Positions 31,472 through 42,263 of a DNA stretch of 64,000 nucleotides are shown piece by piece. Positions within the stretch are counted from its first letter, which is position 1. Every line of letters starts with the position of its first letter. Below the pieces are notes generated by a model. That model had not been told where the DNA came from, searched no databases, and was given only the letters and a program-made list of their open reading frames with translations. The DNA is from Actinocatenispora comari (GTDB lineage: Bacteria > Actinomycetota > Actinomycetes > Mycobacteriales > Micromonosporaceae): assembly GCF_017312725.1 (NCBI RefSeq), contig NZ_BOPO01000055.1, forward strand, positions 124,001-188,000, written 5' to 3'. The position numbers and the translations under genes are program-made.

Positions 31472-31503
31472 CTCTGGAACCGGTCCCGGAACCGGTTCCA
31501 GAG
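31472..31503. promoter_or_regulatory. Inverted repeat, LacI-type operator
   Basis: CTCTGGAACCGG (31472-31483) and CCGGTTCCAGAG (31492-31503) are exact complements with an 8-bp spacer. The right half also forms the palindrome GGAACCGGTTCC (31488-31499), with the central CG typical of LacI-family sites. Confidence 0.85.
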
Positions 31504-31653
31504 GAACCTAGTCGCCCGCTGCGGCTGTTGTCAACGGACCGCCGCGCCGCACCGATCCGCCCGGACCGACCGGTCGATGTCGGCCATTGACGGCACGGCT
31601 GGTCGTAATTACGGTTGCGCCGAAACCTGCCGCCCATCGAGACGGAGTGCGTC

Positions 31654-33627
31654 ATGCGTGGTCTACTACGAAGAGCAGTCGGGATCGTCGCGATTACCAC
31701 CGCCGTGGTGTCCGTCGGAGCAATTCCGGTCCAGGCCGATACGGGCGCCGCCACGGTCACGCCCCTGGGCGAGCCGCTGCACAACCTCGCTGTGTACGGA
31801 GCCGCCTTCGGCTCGGCGGCGGACGGCCACGACTACGGCTACCTGGTCACCCGCGGAAACCCCGGCGCGCTGAACGTCGTCGACACCGGTACCGGCGCGT
31901 TGACGGCCAGTTTCGAGCTGCCCGGCGCGACCGGTTCGTGGGGCGGCACGGTCGTCGACGACGGCACCGTCTACCTCGCGGCCGACGCGAAGCTGTTCCG
32001 GTACCGGCCGGGCGCCGACCACGTCGAGGACCTCGGCGTCCCGCTGCCCGGCGAGACGACCGGCTGGCGAGCGGCCACCGACGGCCGCCGCGTCTTCGTC
32101 GGCACCTACCCCGGCGGGAAGCTCTACTCCTACGACCACGTCACCGGCCGGCTGCGCGACTACGGCCAGGTCTCGGCCGGCGAGCAGTACGTCCGCAGCG
32201 TCGCGGTGGCGCGCGGCAAGGTGTACGCCGGGCTCGGCACGACCGCGAAGCTGGTCCAGGTCGACATCGAAACCGGTGCGCGACAGGAGATCCCGCTGCC
32301 GGAGCGGTACCGCTCCGAGACGTTCGTGTACGACCTGAACGCCGCGCACGGGCACGTCGTCGCCCGGGTGGCCAACAGCAACCGGATGCTCGTCTACGAC
32401 CTCGGCACCGGCCGGTGGGTGGCCGACCTCGGTACCGGCAAGGGCGTCGACGCCTCGCCGCCCGACTCGGCCGACAACGTCTACTACGTGGCCGGCGACG
32501 GCCGGCTGACCTCCTACAACCTGCGTACCGGTGCGGTGCGGGCGACGGGGCTCGCCGGGATGGGCAGCGCCCGCGGCTTCGGCTGGACCCACCTGGACAC
32601 CACCGAGTTTCCCGGACGGACACTGGTCACCGCCGACTTCAGCGCCCATCTCACCTACTACAACCCGACCACCGGCGCGTCGAAGGTGGTGTCCACCCCG
32701 GTACCGGGGCGGCCGGCGCAACTGCAGACCCTGCATACCGGGCCGGACGGCCGGATCTACGCCAGCGCCTATCCCAGCGGTGGGCTGACCGCCTACGACC
32801 CGGCAACCGGTACGTTCCAGGAGAACCCGGTGATCGGCCAGGTCGAAGGTTTCGGCAACTGGCGCGGCAAGGTCTACGCGGGCGTCTACCCCGGGGCACA
32901 CCTGTACGAGTTCGATCCGTCGTCCCCGGTCGTCAAGGGCAGCAACCCGCGCGAGTTCACCGCGCTGACCGCCGACCACCAGGACCGGCCGTTCGCCATC
33001 ACCGGCGCGGGCGACCGGCTCGCCGTCGGCACGATCCCCGAGTACGGGCAGCTCGGCGGGGCCCTCGCCCTGGTCGATCCGGCAACCGGTGACAAGAGCG
33101 TGTACCGCAACGTGGTGCCGGACCAGAGCGTCTCCGCGCTCGCCTACACCGGTGGCCTGATCTACGGCGGTACCAGCGTCTGGGGCGGTCTCGGGTCGAC
33201 CCCGACGCAGACCGAGGCGAAGCTGTTCGCCTTCGATCCCGCCACCGGAACCAAGGTCTGGGAGGGCGTGCCGGTACCCGGGGAGAAGGCGATCACGAAG
33301 CTGATCGTCGGGCCGGACGGACACCTGTGGGGCGGGACCTCGGGCAGCCTGTTCGAGTTCGATCCGGTCAGCCGCACCGTGTTGCGCACCATCGAGATCG
33401 TGCCGTTCGACTGGAACGTGGACCACGTCTGGCGCAGCGTGCACCTCGCCTTCGCGCCGGACGGTTCGCTGTGCGGCAACTTCCGCGCCACCATCGCCTG
33501 CGTCGACACCGCCACCGGATCGGTGCAGACCCTCGTCACCGACGCCGACGACGTGTGGACGATGGGTTCCGACGGCACCATCTACTTCGGCCGCGGCAGC
33601 GAGCTGTACCAGCTCGTCCGGAACTGA
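31654..33627 (+). CDS. Large secreted beta-propeller protein
   Basis: A 657-residue secreted protein. A signal peptide (about 1-28, ends VQA-DT) is followed by a long series of short beta-rich units such as LYSYDHVTGRLRDYG, VYDLGTGRW, LTYYNPTTGAS, LTAYDPATGTF and LFAFDPATGTKVW. These are typical of PQQ/SMP-30-like or quinoprotein-type propellers. No PQQ-binding set is obvious. It may bind or cleave a polysaccharide (polysaccharide lyases use similar propellers), which would fit control by the divergent LacI gene; this is inference. ATG at 31654 follows GGAG by eight bases. A strong hairpin (33656-33693) follows. Confidence 0.8.
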   Translation: MRGLLRRAVGIVAITTAVVSVGAIPVQADTGAATVTPLGEPLHNLAVYGAAFGSAADGHDYGYLVTRGNPGALNVVDTGTGALTASFELPGATGSWGGTVVDDGTVYLAADAKLFRYRPGADHVEDLGVPLPGETTGWRAATDGRRVFVGTYPGGKLYSYDHVTGRLRDYGQVSAGEQYVRSVAVARGKVYAGLGTTAKLVQVDIETGARQEIPLPERYRSETFVYDLNAAHGHVVARVANSNRMLVYDLGTGRWVADLGTGKGVDASPPDSADNVYYVAGDGRLTSYNLRTGAVRATGLAGMGSARGFGWTHLDTTEFPGRTLVTADFSAHLTYYNPTTGASKVVSTPVPGRPAQLQTLHTGPDGRIYASAYPSGGLTAYDPATGTFQENPVIGQVEGFGNWRGKVYAGVYPGAHLYEFDPSSPVVKGSNPREFTALTADHQDRPFAITGAGDRLAVGTIPEYGQLGGALALVDPATGDKSVYRNVVPDQSVSALAYTGGLIYGGTSVWGGLGSTPTQTEAKLFAFDPATGTKVWEGVPVPGEKAITKLIVGPDGHLWGGTSGSLFEFDPVSRTVLRTIEIVPFDWNVDHVWRSVHLAFAPDGSLCGNFRATIACVDTATGSVQTLVTDADDVWTMGSDGTIYFGRGSELYQLVRN

Positions 33628-33655
33628 TCGCCGGCCTGCCGCAGGCCAACCCCAC

Positions 33656-33693
33656 GTCGGGGCCGGAGAGCGCGGGAGTTCTCCGGCCCCGAC
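33656..33693. terminator. Strong bidirectional terminator hairpin
   Basis: GTCGGGGCCGGAGA (33656-33669) and TCTCCGGCCCCGAC (33680-33693) form a perfect 14-bp stem with a 10-base loop. It lies between the convergent propeller and phosphotransferase genes. Confidence 0.8.
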
Positions 33694-33703
33694 GGGCGGG
33701 ATC

Positions 33704-34555
33704 TCAGGGGCGCGGATCCGGGCGGTGGCGATCGAGGGTGGCCCGGAGCTGGCCGAGCCACTCGATGCCCAGCGCCGACCCGTTCGGCAGGTGGTCGTCG
33801 CGATCCCAGCGCCACGCGGTGGCCAGCGCCAGCGCCAGCGACCGGCAGTCGCGCAGCAGCGTGCGATCCGCGTCGGGATAGTGGTCGGCGACCTCGTCCG
33901 GCGCGTGGGCCAGGTCGAACTCGACCGGCCCGCGGCAGCACGTCTCGAGGTCGACGAACCGCATGCCGTCCGGCGTCGCCAGCACGTTGCCGGGGTGCGG
34001 CTCGCCGTGCAGCAGTTGGTCGGCCCCCGCCCGCCCGGTGACCGATCGTCGCAGGTCCCGGAGCGCTTCGCCGAGAAACACCCGGTCGGCGTCGGACATC
34101 GCCGGTGTCCGCGCGGGGCTGGCCACGAGCCGTTGCGCCTGATCGACCCGGTCGGTGAAGTGCGGTGCGGCCACCTCGACGCGGCGCAGCCCGGCGTGCA
34201 GCCGATGCAACGCGTCGGCGTACTCGGCCGGTGCGTCCTCCGGCCGCCGTACGGAGGGGTAGTAGGTCCACAGCGTGACCACGAAGCCGGCCCGCGGGTA
34301 CGGCCGCGGCGGCACCCGCGGATCGGGCGCGGCCACCGGGCTGCCGGTCGCGGCGAGCCGTTGCGCCAGGTCGAGCTCGAACGGGGCGGCCAGGTGGCCC
34401 TCCGGCGCCACCTGAGCCAGCACGTCACAGGGCAGCAGCCGCAGCGTGATCCGGTTGGAGTCCTGCAGCACGGTCGTCTCGTCGACCGGCAACCCCAGCT
34501 CGGTCGCCGTCGCGACACCGGCGGCCACCGCGTCCCGGCGGTCTGCTGCTCTCAT
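33704..34555 (-). CDS. Aminoglycoside phosphotransferase-fold kinase
   Basis: A 283-residue APH/choline-kinase family protein. The Brenner-type catalytic loop is LLHGEPHPGNVL, and the metal-binding strand is RFVDLETCCRGPVEFDLAHA (an E after the D replaces the more common W/S). Substrate could be an antibiotic, a sugar or a small amine; no resistance claim is justified. The ATG at 34553-34555 follows GAGGAGAGG. It stands alone, ending at the shared terminator. Confidence 0.85.
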   Translation of the reverse strand: MRAADRRDAVAAGVATATELGLPVDETTVLQDSNRITLRLLPCDVLAQVAPEGHLAAPFELDLAQRLAATGSPVAAPDPRVPPRPYPRAGFVVTLWTYYPSVRRPEDAPAEYADALHRLHAGLRRVEVAAPHFTDRVDQAQRLVASPARTPAMSDADRVFLGEALRDLRRSVTGRAGADQLLHGEPHPGNVLATPDGMRFVDLETCCRGPVEFDLAHAPDEVADHYPDADRTLLRDCRSLALALATAWRWDRDDHLPNGSALGIEWLGQLRATLDRHRPDPRP

Positions 34556-34827
34556 CGCTCGCCTCTCCTCGCCGGGTCTACGCGCCTGCCACGAGCCACG
34601 TGGCCCCGCTGCCAGCCGCACACCGCGACGCACTCTACGACGCGGAACCCGTCGCTGGCACCGGATTTCGGCGCCCTCCGCGAGCAGGTACGGGTTCGGC
34701 GGCCGAGACCCTGCACTACCGGTCCGGTGCCGAGCGTCGAGTCGGCAGCCGGTCCCCACGGCCTTGTTGGATCGCTCGTCCCCCTGGCAAGATGCGTCAG
34801 TCCTATCGCATGATCACTAGGGGAATC

Positions 34828-35238
34828 ATGTCCAGAGGTCGGATCGCCCGCCGGGTTCTCGTTCCGCTGTCCGTCGCCGCCCTCGGCCTCGGCATGATGA
34901 GTGCGCCCGCATCGGCCAGCGACTACGTGTGCACGTCGGGATGCGCCGGCGAGGCCAAGTTCGAACCGGTCGGCGAGCACTTCTACATCGCGGACCTCAA
35001 GGCGGACGGGCACTCCGTGGTCGTGCGCTACGTGCGGCACGACATCTGCAGTCCGGTCACCGGCCGGTGCCAGGTCAACCTCGCGTGGAACCACAACGGC
35101 GCCAACTCGGTGCCGGTCGACCACAACATGAACATCGCCGAGGGCGTCGAGGTCGACTGGAACGTCTGCCTCGGTGAGTACGGCTCGCAGACGATCCTGT
35201 ACGACACCTGCCATGCCAAGGTGGTCAGCCACGCCTGA
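34828..35238 (+). CDS. Small secreted protein, unrecognised
   Basis: A 136-residue protein with a clear signal peptide (about 1-30, ends ASA-SD). The mature part of about 106 residues has five cysteines (VCTSGCAGEAKF, DICSPVTGRC and later singles), giving probable disulfides, and is strand-rich. I do not recognise the family; secreted ligand-binding proteins of similar size are common in this group. ATG at 34828 follows AGGGGAATC; an earlier in-frame ATG at 34810 is possible but has no ribosome site. It lies between two minus-strand genes as a single unit. Confidence 0.7.
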   Translation: MSRGRIARRVLVPLSVAALGLGMMSAPASASDYVCTSGCAGEAKFEPVGEHFYIADLKADGHSVVVRYVRHDICSPVTGRCQVNLAWNHNGANSVPVDHNMNIAEGVEVDWNVCLGEYGSQTILYDTCHAKVVSHA

Positions 35239-35307
35239 CGCGGGACGGCACCGACCCTCCCAGCGCGTGGCCGCCCGGGCGCTGCCGGGCCGCCAACCGC
35301 GCGCGGG

Positions 35308-36984
<1,677 letters not shown>

Positions 36985-37057
36985 CCGTCGCCTCCTTCGC
37001 CCCGCCACTGGAAGCCTGACGTTACCCGCCAGTACCCCGAGCGGCGTGCCCGACGGG

Positions 37058-38428
37058 CTACGGGTTGGCCGGGGCGGGGGTGGCGAACTCGGGGGCCACC
37101 TCGGCCAGGTACTTGTTGGCCTCGTCCGGGTCGAGCATCCAGCCGAGGTCGGACGGGGTGGTGTAGCCGTAGGCGATGCGGGCGGCGATGACCGGCTTGC
37201 CCGCCTCGTGCCCGGCCTGCGCCGCGGCCAGGATGCGGCCGACGTGCTCGGGCGGCTCCTGGCCCAGCATCGCGTTGGTGAACACGGTCGGGTGCTTCGC
37301 GTAGTTCCAGTAGTCGTCGAAGGTGGCCTGCATCCACGCCTCGTCGTACCGGCCGTCGGCGTTGTCGATGATGTGCCGGGCGTAGATGTGCGCCGAGTGC
37401 GCGGCGTTGTTGGCGCCCTGCCCGGTGATCGGGTCGTTCGCGACGACCACGTCGCCCATGCCCAGCACCAGCCCGCCGGACGGCAGGTGCCCGATCGGGT
37501 GCCGCACGGTCGGGGTGTACCCGCCGATCAGGCTCGGCCGCGGGTCGGTGATCTCGATGTCGCCGGCCAGGTCGGCCTCCCACGGCACGTACTCGCGCAT
37601 CGCCCGCACTATCCGGTCCAGGTGCTCGGTCGGCGACAGCCGCTCCCGCCAGGCGTGGAAGCCCAGCGGTCCCTCCGGGAAGCCGGCGAACAGCAGGATG
37701 TTGCACGGCTGCATGCCGTCCCCGTCGACGGTCAGCCCCGGCATGTTGAAGAACTCGCCGACGCCGGCGATGTTGGCGAACGACACCGCCCAGTCCTGGT
37801 ACTCCGGGTCGAAGGTCATGCCGCGGGTGTAGATGCACGACAGCGCCCGCTGCGGCCGGTCGTACGGCGAGCGGGACGCGTCCCGGTCGAACAGCCCCAC
37901 CAGCTCGCCCTTGCCGGCCGCGACGATGGTCAGGTCGTACCGGCCGAGGGCGGTGAGGCTGTCCAGATCCGAGGTCATCACGCCCTGGTAGATCACCGTG
38001 CCGCCGCGGTTCTCGAACTCGGCGAGCCAGCTGGACATCTTGATCCGCTGGTCGACGCTCTGGGTGTAGTGCTCCCACGGCCCGGTGAACCGGATCGCCC
38101 GGGTGAACGGCGTGACCTCGGTGCGCAGCCACGGCGGCGCCGCCTCACCGGTGGTCTGCCGGGCATCGGGGTAGCCGTCCGGCGGCAGCCCCAGGTTGTA
38201 GCGCTGCGCGGTCAGCTTCGGGCACTGCTCCTCCCAGAAGTTCAGCCCCAGATCGCGTTCGATCTGCAACGCCGGCTGGAACATGCACTGGGTGGAGGTG
38301 GGCGAGCCGCCGCGGATCTCCTCCGGGGTGCGCGCGCTCATGATGGTCACGTCCATGCCGGCGGCGAGCAGGTTCAGGCCGAGCTGCAGCCCGGACTGGC
38401 CGGCGCCGACGATGAGAATGTGGGGCAT
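37058..38428 (-). CDS. Styrene monooxygenase StyA-like flavin monooxygenase
   Basis: A 456-residue group E flavoprotein monooxygenase. It has GAGQSGLQLGLNLLAAG at 8-24 as the FAD motif, RGGSPTSTQCMFQPAL as in styrene/indole monooxygenases, and VVVANDPITGQGANNAAHSA near the C-terminus. These enzymes use reduced FAD from a separate reductase (StyB), and no reductase gene is nearby. ATG at 38426-38428 follows AAGGAGG. It lies 34 bp after the GTPase gene of the conservon, a recurring association in actinobacteria that suggests its expression or activity is linked to that signalling complex. Confidence 0.88.
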   Translation of the reverse strand: MPHILIVGAGQSGLQLGLNLLAAGMDVTIMSARTPEEIRGGSPTSTQCMFQPALQIERDLGLNFWEEQCPKLTAQRYNLGLPPDGYPDARQTTGEAAPPWLRTEVTPFTRAIRFTGPWEHYTQSVDQRIKMSSWLAEFENRGGTVIYQGVMTSDLDSLTALGRYDLTIVAAGKGELVGLFDRDASRSPYDRPQRALSCIYTRGMTFDPEYQDWAVSFANIAGVGEFFNMPGLTVDGDGMQPCNILLFAGFPEGPLGFHAWRERLSPTEHLDRIVRAMREYVPWEADLAGDIEITDPRPSLIGGYTPTVRHPIGHLPSGGLVLGMGDVVVANDPITGQGANNAAHSAHIYARHIIDNADGRYDEAWMQATFDDYWNYAKHPTVFTNAMLGQEPPEHVGRILAAAQAGHEAGKPVIAARIAYGYTTPSDLGWMLDPDEANKYLAEVAPEFATPAPANP

Positions 38429-38462
38429 CCCGGAGCCTCCTTGAGGGGTGGATGGGTACGGG

Positions 38463-39074
38463 TCAGCGCAGCGCCGGCGCCATCGGGCGGGGCGGCGCCG
38501 GCCGCGCGGTGCGGGCCATGCTGTGCTCCACCACGCCGACCAGCGCGCCGGCCACCTGGGCGCGGTCCCGGGCGTCGAACGCGCACAGCGGTACCGACTC
38601 GTGCAGCGACAGCGCCTGGCGCACCGCGTCGAGCCGGTGCGTCTGCTCGCCGTGGAACATGTTCACGCCCACCACGAACGGCACCGTCGAGTCGTTCTCG
38701 AAGTAGTTGACCGCGGCGAACGACCGGTCCAGGTGCCGGGTGTCGACCAGCACCAGCGCGCCGGACGCGCCCCGGCACAGGTCGTCCCACATCGGCCAGA
38801 AGCGCTGCTGGCCCGGCGTCCCGAACAGGTACAGCACCAGGTCGTCGGCCAGCGTGCGGCGGCCGAAGTCCATCGCCACCGTGGTGGTGGACTTGTCGCT
38901 GTCCGGCTCCAGCGGGTCGTCCAGGGTGCCCGCGGTGGTCATCCACGCCTCGGTGTTGATCGGCGGGATCTCGCTGATCGCGCTGACCAGCGTGGTCTTC
39001 CCGGCGCCGAACCCGCCGGCCACGACGATCTTCGCGGTCGTCGTCGAGTGCTCAGGCGAGTGCGCGGAGACCAT
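38463..39074 (-). CDS. cvnD: CvnD-type Ras-like GTPase
   Basis: A 203-residue small GTPase. Motifs are the P-loop GGFGAGKTTLV, switch region TTTVAMDFG, the DxxG position occupied by FGTPGQQRFW, and the NKxD-like site read as GVNMFHGEQ, which is degenerate as in other CvnD proteins. It is the fourth gene of the conservon and overlaps the DUF742 gene by 23 bp. CvnB and CvnC are thought to associate with it at the membrane and regulate differentiation or antibiotic production. ATG at 39072-39074 follows GGAGAGGG. Confidence 0.93.
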   Translation of the reverse strand: MVSAHSPEHSTTTAKIVVAGGFGAGKTTLVSAISEIPPINTEAWMTTAGTLDDPLEPDSDKSTTTVAMDFGRRTLADDLVLYLFGTPGQQRFWPMWDDLCRGASGALVLVDTRHLDRSFAAVNYFENDSTVPFVVGVNMFHGEQTHRLDAVRQALSLHESVPLCAFDARDRAQVAGALVGVVEHSMARTARPAPPRPMAPALR

Positions 39075-39402
39075 CACGGACCCTCTCCAGAAGACGCCGG
39101 TCGAACGGGGAACCATAGGTCTCCGCGTGCACCCGGACCCGCTGTGCGGCGGCCAGGTCGGACACGATGACCCGGGTGACGCCGAGCGAGAGCCCGCTCA
39201 GCGCGGACAGCTCGGCGACCGAGCAGCCGTCCCGGGCCTGCTCGTACAGCGTGCGTGCCTCGGGCAGCATGGCCGCGGCGAGGCCCGGGTCGTAGTAGGG
39301 CACGGTGACGAGCGTGTGCACCAGCAGCCGGTGCCGGGTGACGGTGCGCCCGCCGGTGAGCACGTACGGCCGGACCTTCGGATGGGTGCGCGGTGTGGCC
39401 AC
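39052..39402 (-). CDS. cvnC: CvnC-type DUF742 protein
   Basis: A 116-residue DUF742 protein with the signature KVRPYVLTGGRT at 8-20 and a winged-helix-like C-terminal part with VAELSALSGLSLGVTRVIVSDL. It is the third conservon component. The GTG at 39400-39402 follows AGGGGAG by eight bases; 17 bp separate it from cvnB, and it overlaps cvnD. Confidence 0.92.
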   Translation of the reverse strand: MATPRTHPKVRPYVLTGGRTVTRHRLLVHTLVTVPYYDPGLAAAMLPEARTLYEQARDGCSVAELSALSGLSLGVTRVIVSDLAAAQRVRVHAETYGSPFDRRLLERVRDGLRALA

Positions 39403-39419
39403 GAAGACGGCTCCCCTGG

Positions 39420-39845
39420 CTATGCGCCGGCCGGGCCGGGTGATCCGGCGACCGACGGCGTGGTCCTCAACTGCGGTGACAGCGCGTGCGAGGCGCTGCC
39501 GAACAGGTGCGTCATGTTGTACGCCACGACCCGCAGGTCGGCGTCCGGGGTGGCCGCGACGATCACGCCGGACGCCTCGTCGATGCGCATCAGCAGCAGG
39601 TGCCCGCCGGCGAGCCGCAACGTCATGTACTCGCAGTCGCCCAGCGCGAGCAGCGCCGAGGTGCGGGATGCCATCGACAGCAGCCCGGCCGACAACGCGG
39701 ACAGCGAGTCGCCCAGGTCGCGGTCGACCGACGCCGACGTCACCAGCCGCAGCCCGTCCAGCGAGGTGACGACGACGTGCGTCACCCCGGGGCTGTCGGC
39801 CATGAACTGCTCCAGCAGCCAGCGCAGCTGCTCCTTGTCGGTCAT
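39420..39845 (-). CDS. cvnB: CvnB-type roadblock/LC7 protein
   Basis: A 141-residue roadblock/LC7 domain protein, the MglB-like partner of CvnD. The fold runs from LRWLLEQFMADSPGVTHVVVTSLDGLRL through the helix DSLSALSAGLLSMA to LLLMRIDEASGVIVAAT. About 25 residues of Pro/Ser-rich tail follow. It overlaps cvnA by four bases (ATGA). Confidence 0.93.
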   Translation of the reverse strand: MTDKEQLRWLLEQFMADSPGVTHVVVTSLDGLRLVTSASVDRDLGDSLSALSAGLLSMASRTSALLALGDCEYMTLRLAGGHLLLMRIDEASGVIVAATPDADLRVVAYNMTHLFGSASHALSPQLRTTPSVAGSPGPAGA

Positions 39846-41527
39846 CCTCGGTCACTCTCTGCTCGGCTCGTACCGTCGGCGAAGGCGGCGACATCGTCCG
39901 CCCAGGAGCCGAGGTGTTCGCGATGGTGCGCCGGTGGCGGCTCCGGCAGGCTCGGTCGGCCGGCGTCGGCGTCGGTCTCGCGCAGGCTGGCGGACACTCG
40001 CTGCGGCAGTTCGTCCGGCTCGCCGGCCTCCGCGGCCGGCGGCAGCCCGGTCGCGGCCAGCTGCCGGGCCGACATGCTCGGCCAGCCCGAGTCGGCCGCC
40101 CGGTCGGCGCTGCCCGCGCCGGCACGGCTGGGCTCGGACGACGCGTCGGCGACCGAGTTCGGCGTCGGCTGCGGCACCAGGCGAACCGGCGCGTCGGTGC
40201 GGGTGGCCGGGGCGCCGGCCGGGAACGCGCCGGGCAGCACGGTACCGGTGGGGCTCGCCACCGGCAGCTCGACCAGCAGCCGCTCCGGCACCGCGACGGT
40301 GGCGGTGGTACCGCCTGCCGGCCGGGAGGCCAGCCGCACCGTCAGGCCGTGCGCCGCGGCCAGCCGGCGCACCGCGACCAGCCCGATCCGCGCCGTACCG
40401 CGCTGGCGCACCGCGGCCGGCGTCGGCCCCCCGTCGAGCATGCTGTTCCAGCCGGCCAGGTCGGCGTCGGACAGCCCGACGCCGTGGTCCTCGACCCGGA
40501 TCAGCGCGCTGCCGGTGTCGGTCAGGTGGGTCGAGACGGTCACGGTCGCCTGCGGCGGCGAGAGCCGGGTGGCGTTGTCCATCAGCTCGGTCAGCACCCG
40601 GATCACGTCGTCCGCGGCGAACTGGACGATGCCCAGCTCGACGGTGCGGCCGAGCTGCACCCGCGGGTAGTACTCGACGGCGGAGGCCGCCGCCCGCAGC
40701 ACGTCGATCAGCGCCGTGGTCTGCGGATTGGCGTCCTCGACGGTCACCCCGCAGAGCACCTGGCCCAGCTCGGCCTGCCGCCGGGCGAGCGTGAGCGCGT
40801 GGTCGATCCGGTACAGCTGGGCGAGGCGTTCCGGGTCCTGCTCGCGCTCCTCCAGCGCCTCCAGGCTGTCGCGGGCCGGGCCGAGCAGCGCGGCCAACCG
40901 CACCGCGAGGATCGGCAGCACCTCCGCGGCGCCGGGCTCGCCGTCGGCCTGGCCGCGCTGCGGTGACGCCTCCTCGACCACGCCGGCCGGCGCCGCCAGG
41001 TCGGTGGGCGGCTGTGCGAAGGCTCGGCCGGCGTCCGACGGCGCCGGCGTCCGGTCGGCGGGCGCGACGATCGGACCGCCGGACACCGGGCGATCGGCCG
41101 GCGGCGCACCCAGCGACCCACCCGACGCCGCGATCAGCGAACCGCTCGTGCCCGCGGCCGGCAGGCCGCTCACGGAGGTGGCCGGCGGAGCGCCCGATGC
41201 GGTGGCCGGCGGTGGGCTCGGTGGGGTGGCAACGGGACCGGCCGGCGGCTGTGGCCAGCCCGCCGACTGCGGCCAGCCGGGCCGGTCGGCCGCGCCCGCG
41301 GCGGTGGCCGGACCGTTGGCGGCCGGCTCGGTGGACCGGTAGGCATCGGCCGGGTCCGCCCGGTTCGCCGGATCGTGACCCACGATCGGGATCGACTGTG
41401 TCACGTCGATGTCCATCGACGGCATCGTCGGCGCCGGCCCGGTCGGCGCCGGTGGTGGGACCGGGGTAGGGGTGACCGCCTCGTGCGTCGCCGCCCGGCG
41501 GGAGCGCCGGCGTCGCCATCTCAGCAT
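39842..41527 (-). CDS. cvnA: CvnA-type histidine kinase-like protein, soluble form
   Basis: A 561-residue first gene of the conservon. The ATPase core lies at about 235-430: LYRIDHALTLARRQAE in the HisKA-like helix, N-box TELMDNATRLSPP, D-box VEDHGVGLSDADL and RIGLVAVRRLAAAHG. Unlike most CvnA proteins, no extracellular sensor or membrane helix is visible. Residues 1-220 are a low-complexity Pro/Ala-rich segment after a very basic start (MLRWRRRRSRR), and the C-terminal 120 residues are also disordered. ATG at 41525-41527 was chosen because the frame further upstream has no start with a ribosome site and a non-kinase composition. Confidence 0.85.
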   Translation of the reverse strand: MLRWRRRRSRRAATHEAVTPTPVPPPAPTGPAPTMPSMDIDVTQSIPIVGHDPANRADPADAYRSTEPAANGPATAAGAADRPGWPQSAGWPQPPAGPVATPPSPPPATASGAPPATSVSGLPAAGTSGSLIAASGGSLGAPPADRPVSGGPIVAPADRTPAPSDAGRAFAQPPTDLAAPAGVVEEASPQRGQADGEPGAAEVLPILAVRLAALLGPARDSLEALEEREQDPERLAQLYRIDHALTLARRQAELGQVLCGVTVEDANPQTTALIDVLRAAASAVEYYPRVQLGRTVELGIVQFAADDVIRVLTELMDNATRLSPPQATVTVSTHLTDTGSALIRVEDHGVGLSDADLAGWNSMLDGGPTPAAVRQRGTARIGLVAVRRLAAAHGLTVRLASRPAGGTTATVAVPERLLVELPVASPTGTVLPGAFPAGAPATRTDAPVRLVPQPTPNSVADASSEPSRAGAGSADRAADSGWPSMSARQLAATGLPPAAEAGEPDELPQRVSASLRETDADAGRPSLPEPPPAHHREHLGSWADDVAAFADGTSRAESDRG

Positions 41528-41732
41528 GGCTGCGACCCTGGCTCGTGCACGCCTACCTCCCCGGACACGCGGTATCAGGTCGACCGCTCCAGCTGATGAG
41601 CACTGTGCGGTTTCGAACGATATCGCATCGATCGTTGTCGCTGCGATATCGGTGTACCGAACACCCGGCCAGCGGGATTCGCCGTCGTCGGTTGCCGGAA
41701 AACCGTCGTACGGCTCGGCTAGGTTCCGTCGC

Positions 41733-42128
41733 ATGTTCGATCACATCGGGATTCAGGTGGCCGACGTCGAGGCCACGGTGGCGTTCTACCTGCGTGTCTT
41801 CGCACCGCTCGGCATGCGGGAGACGAAGCGCTTCGAGCACGACGGTGCGCTGATCGTGGCGCTGGCCACCGGCGACAACCCGGCGTTGTGGTTCTCCCCG
41901 GCCCAGGGTGCCGAGACCAGGGAGCTGCACGTCGCGTTCCCGGCCGCCGACCGCGCGGCGATCGACGCCGTGCATGCCGCCGCCCTCGACGCCGGCGTCG
42001 AGGTGCTGCACGCGCCGCGCGAGTGGCCGGAGTACCACCCCGGCTACTACGCGGTGTTCCTGCGCGACCCGGACGGCCACAACGTCGAGGCGGTCACGCA
42101 CGGTGCGCCGCCCGCCCCGTCCGCCTGA
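41733..42128 (+). CDS. VOC-family (glyoxalase-fold) protein
   Basis: A 131-residue vicinal oxygen chelate protein: MFDHIGIQVADVEATVAFY, LHVAFPAADRAAIDAVHAAA and FLRDPDGHNVEAVTH give the two-module fold with candidate His/Glu ligands. It is divergent from the conservon, with 205 bp between them. A start at 41733 gives the canonical N-terminus with no strong ribosome box. Substrate unknown. Confidence 0.85.
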   Translation: MFDHIGIQVADVEATVAFYLRVFAPLGMRETKRFEHDGALIVALATGDNPALWFSPAQGAETRELHVAFPAADRAAIDAVHAAALDAGVEVLHAPREWPEYHPGYYAVFLRDPDGHNVEAVTHGAPPAPSA

Positions 42129-42263
42129 CGCGAACTCCGTCCCGCCGCCGTGGCCCGTCCTGGGGACACGGCGGCTGTTCGCGTCCGGATCGTGCCGGCC
42201 CGCTGATGCAACCGGATCCTGGTGGCCACCGTCGGAAGGGGGGACGGGGCACGAGGAGGAGAT

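Noticed and set aside
31666-34518. 950-residue minus-strand frame opposite the secreted propeller
   Set aside because: It is opposite a gene with signal peptide and repeat structure and shows no motif.
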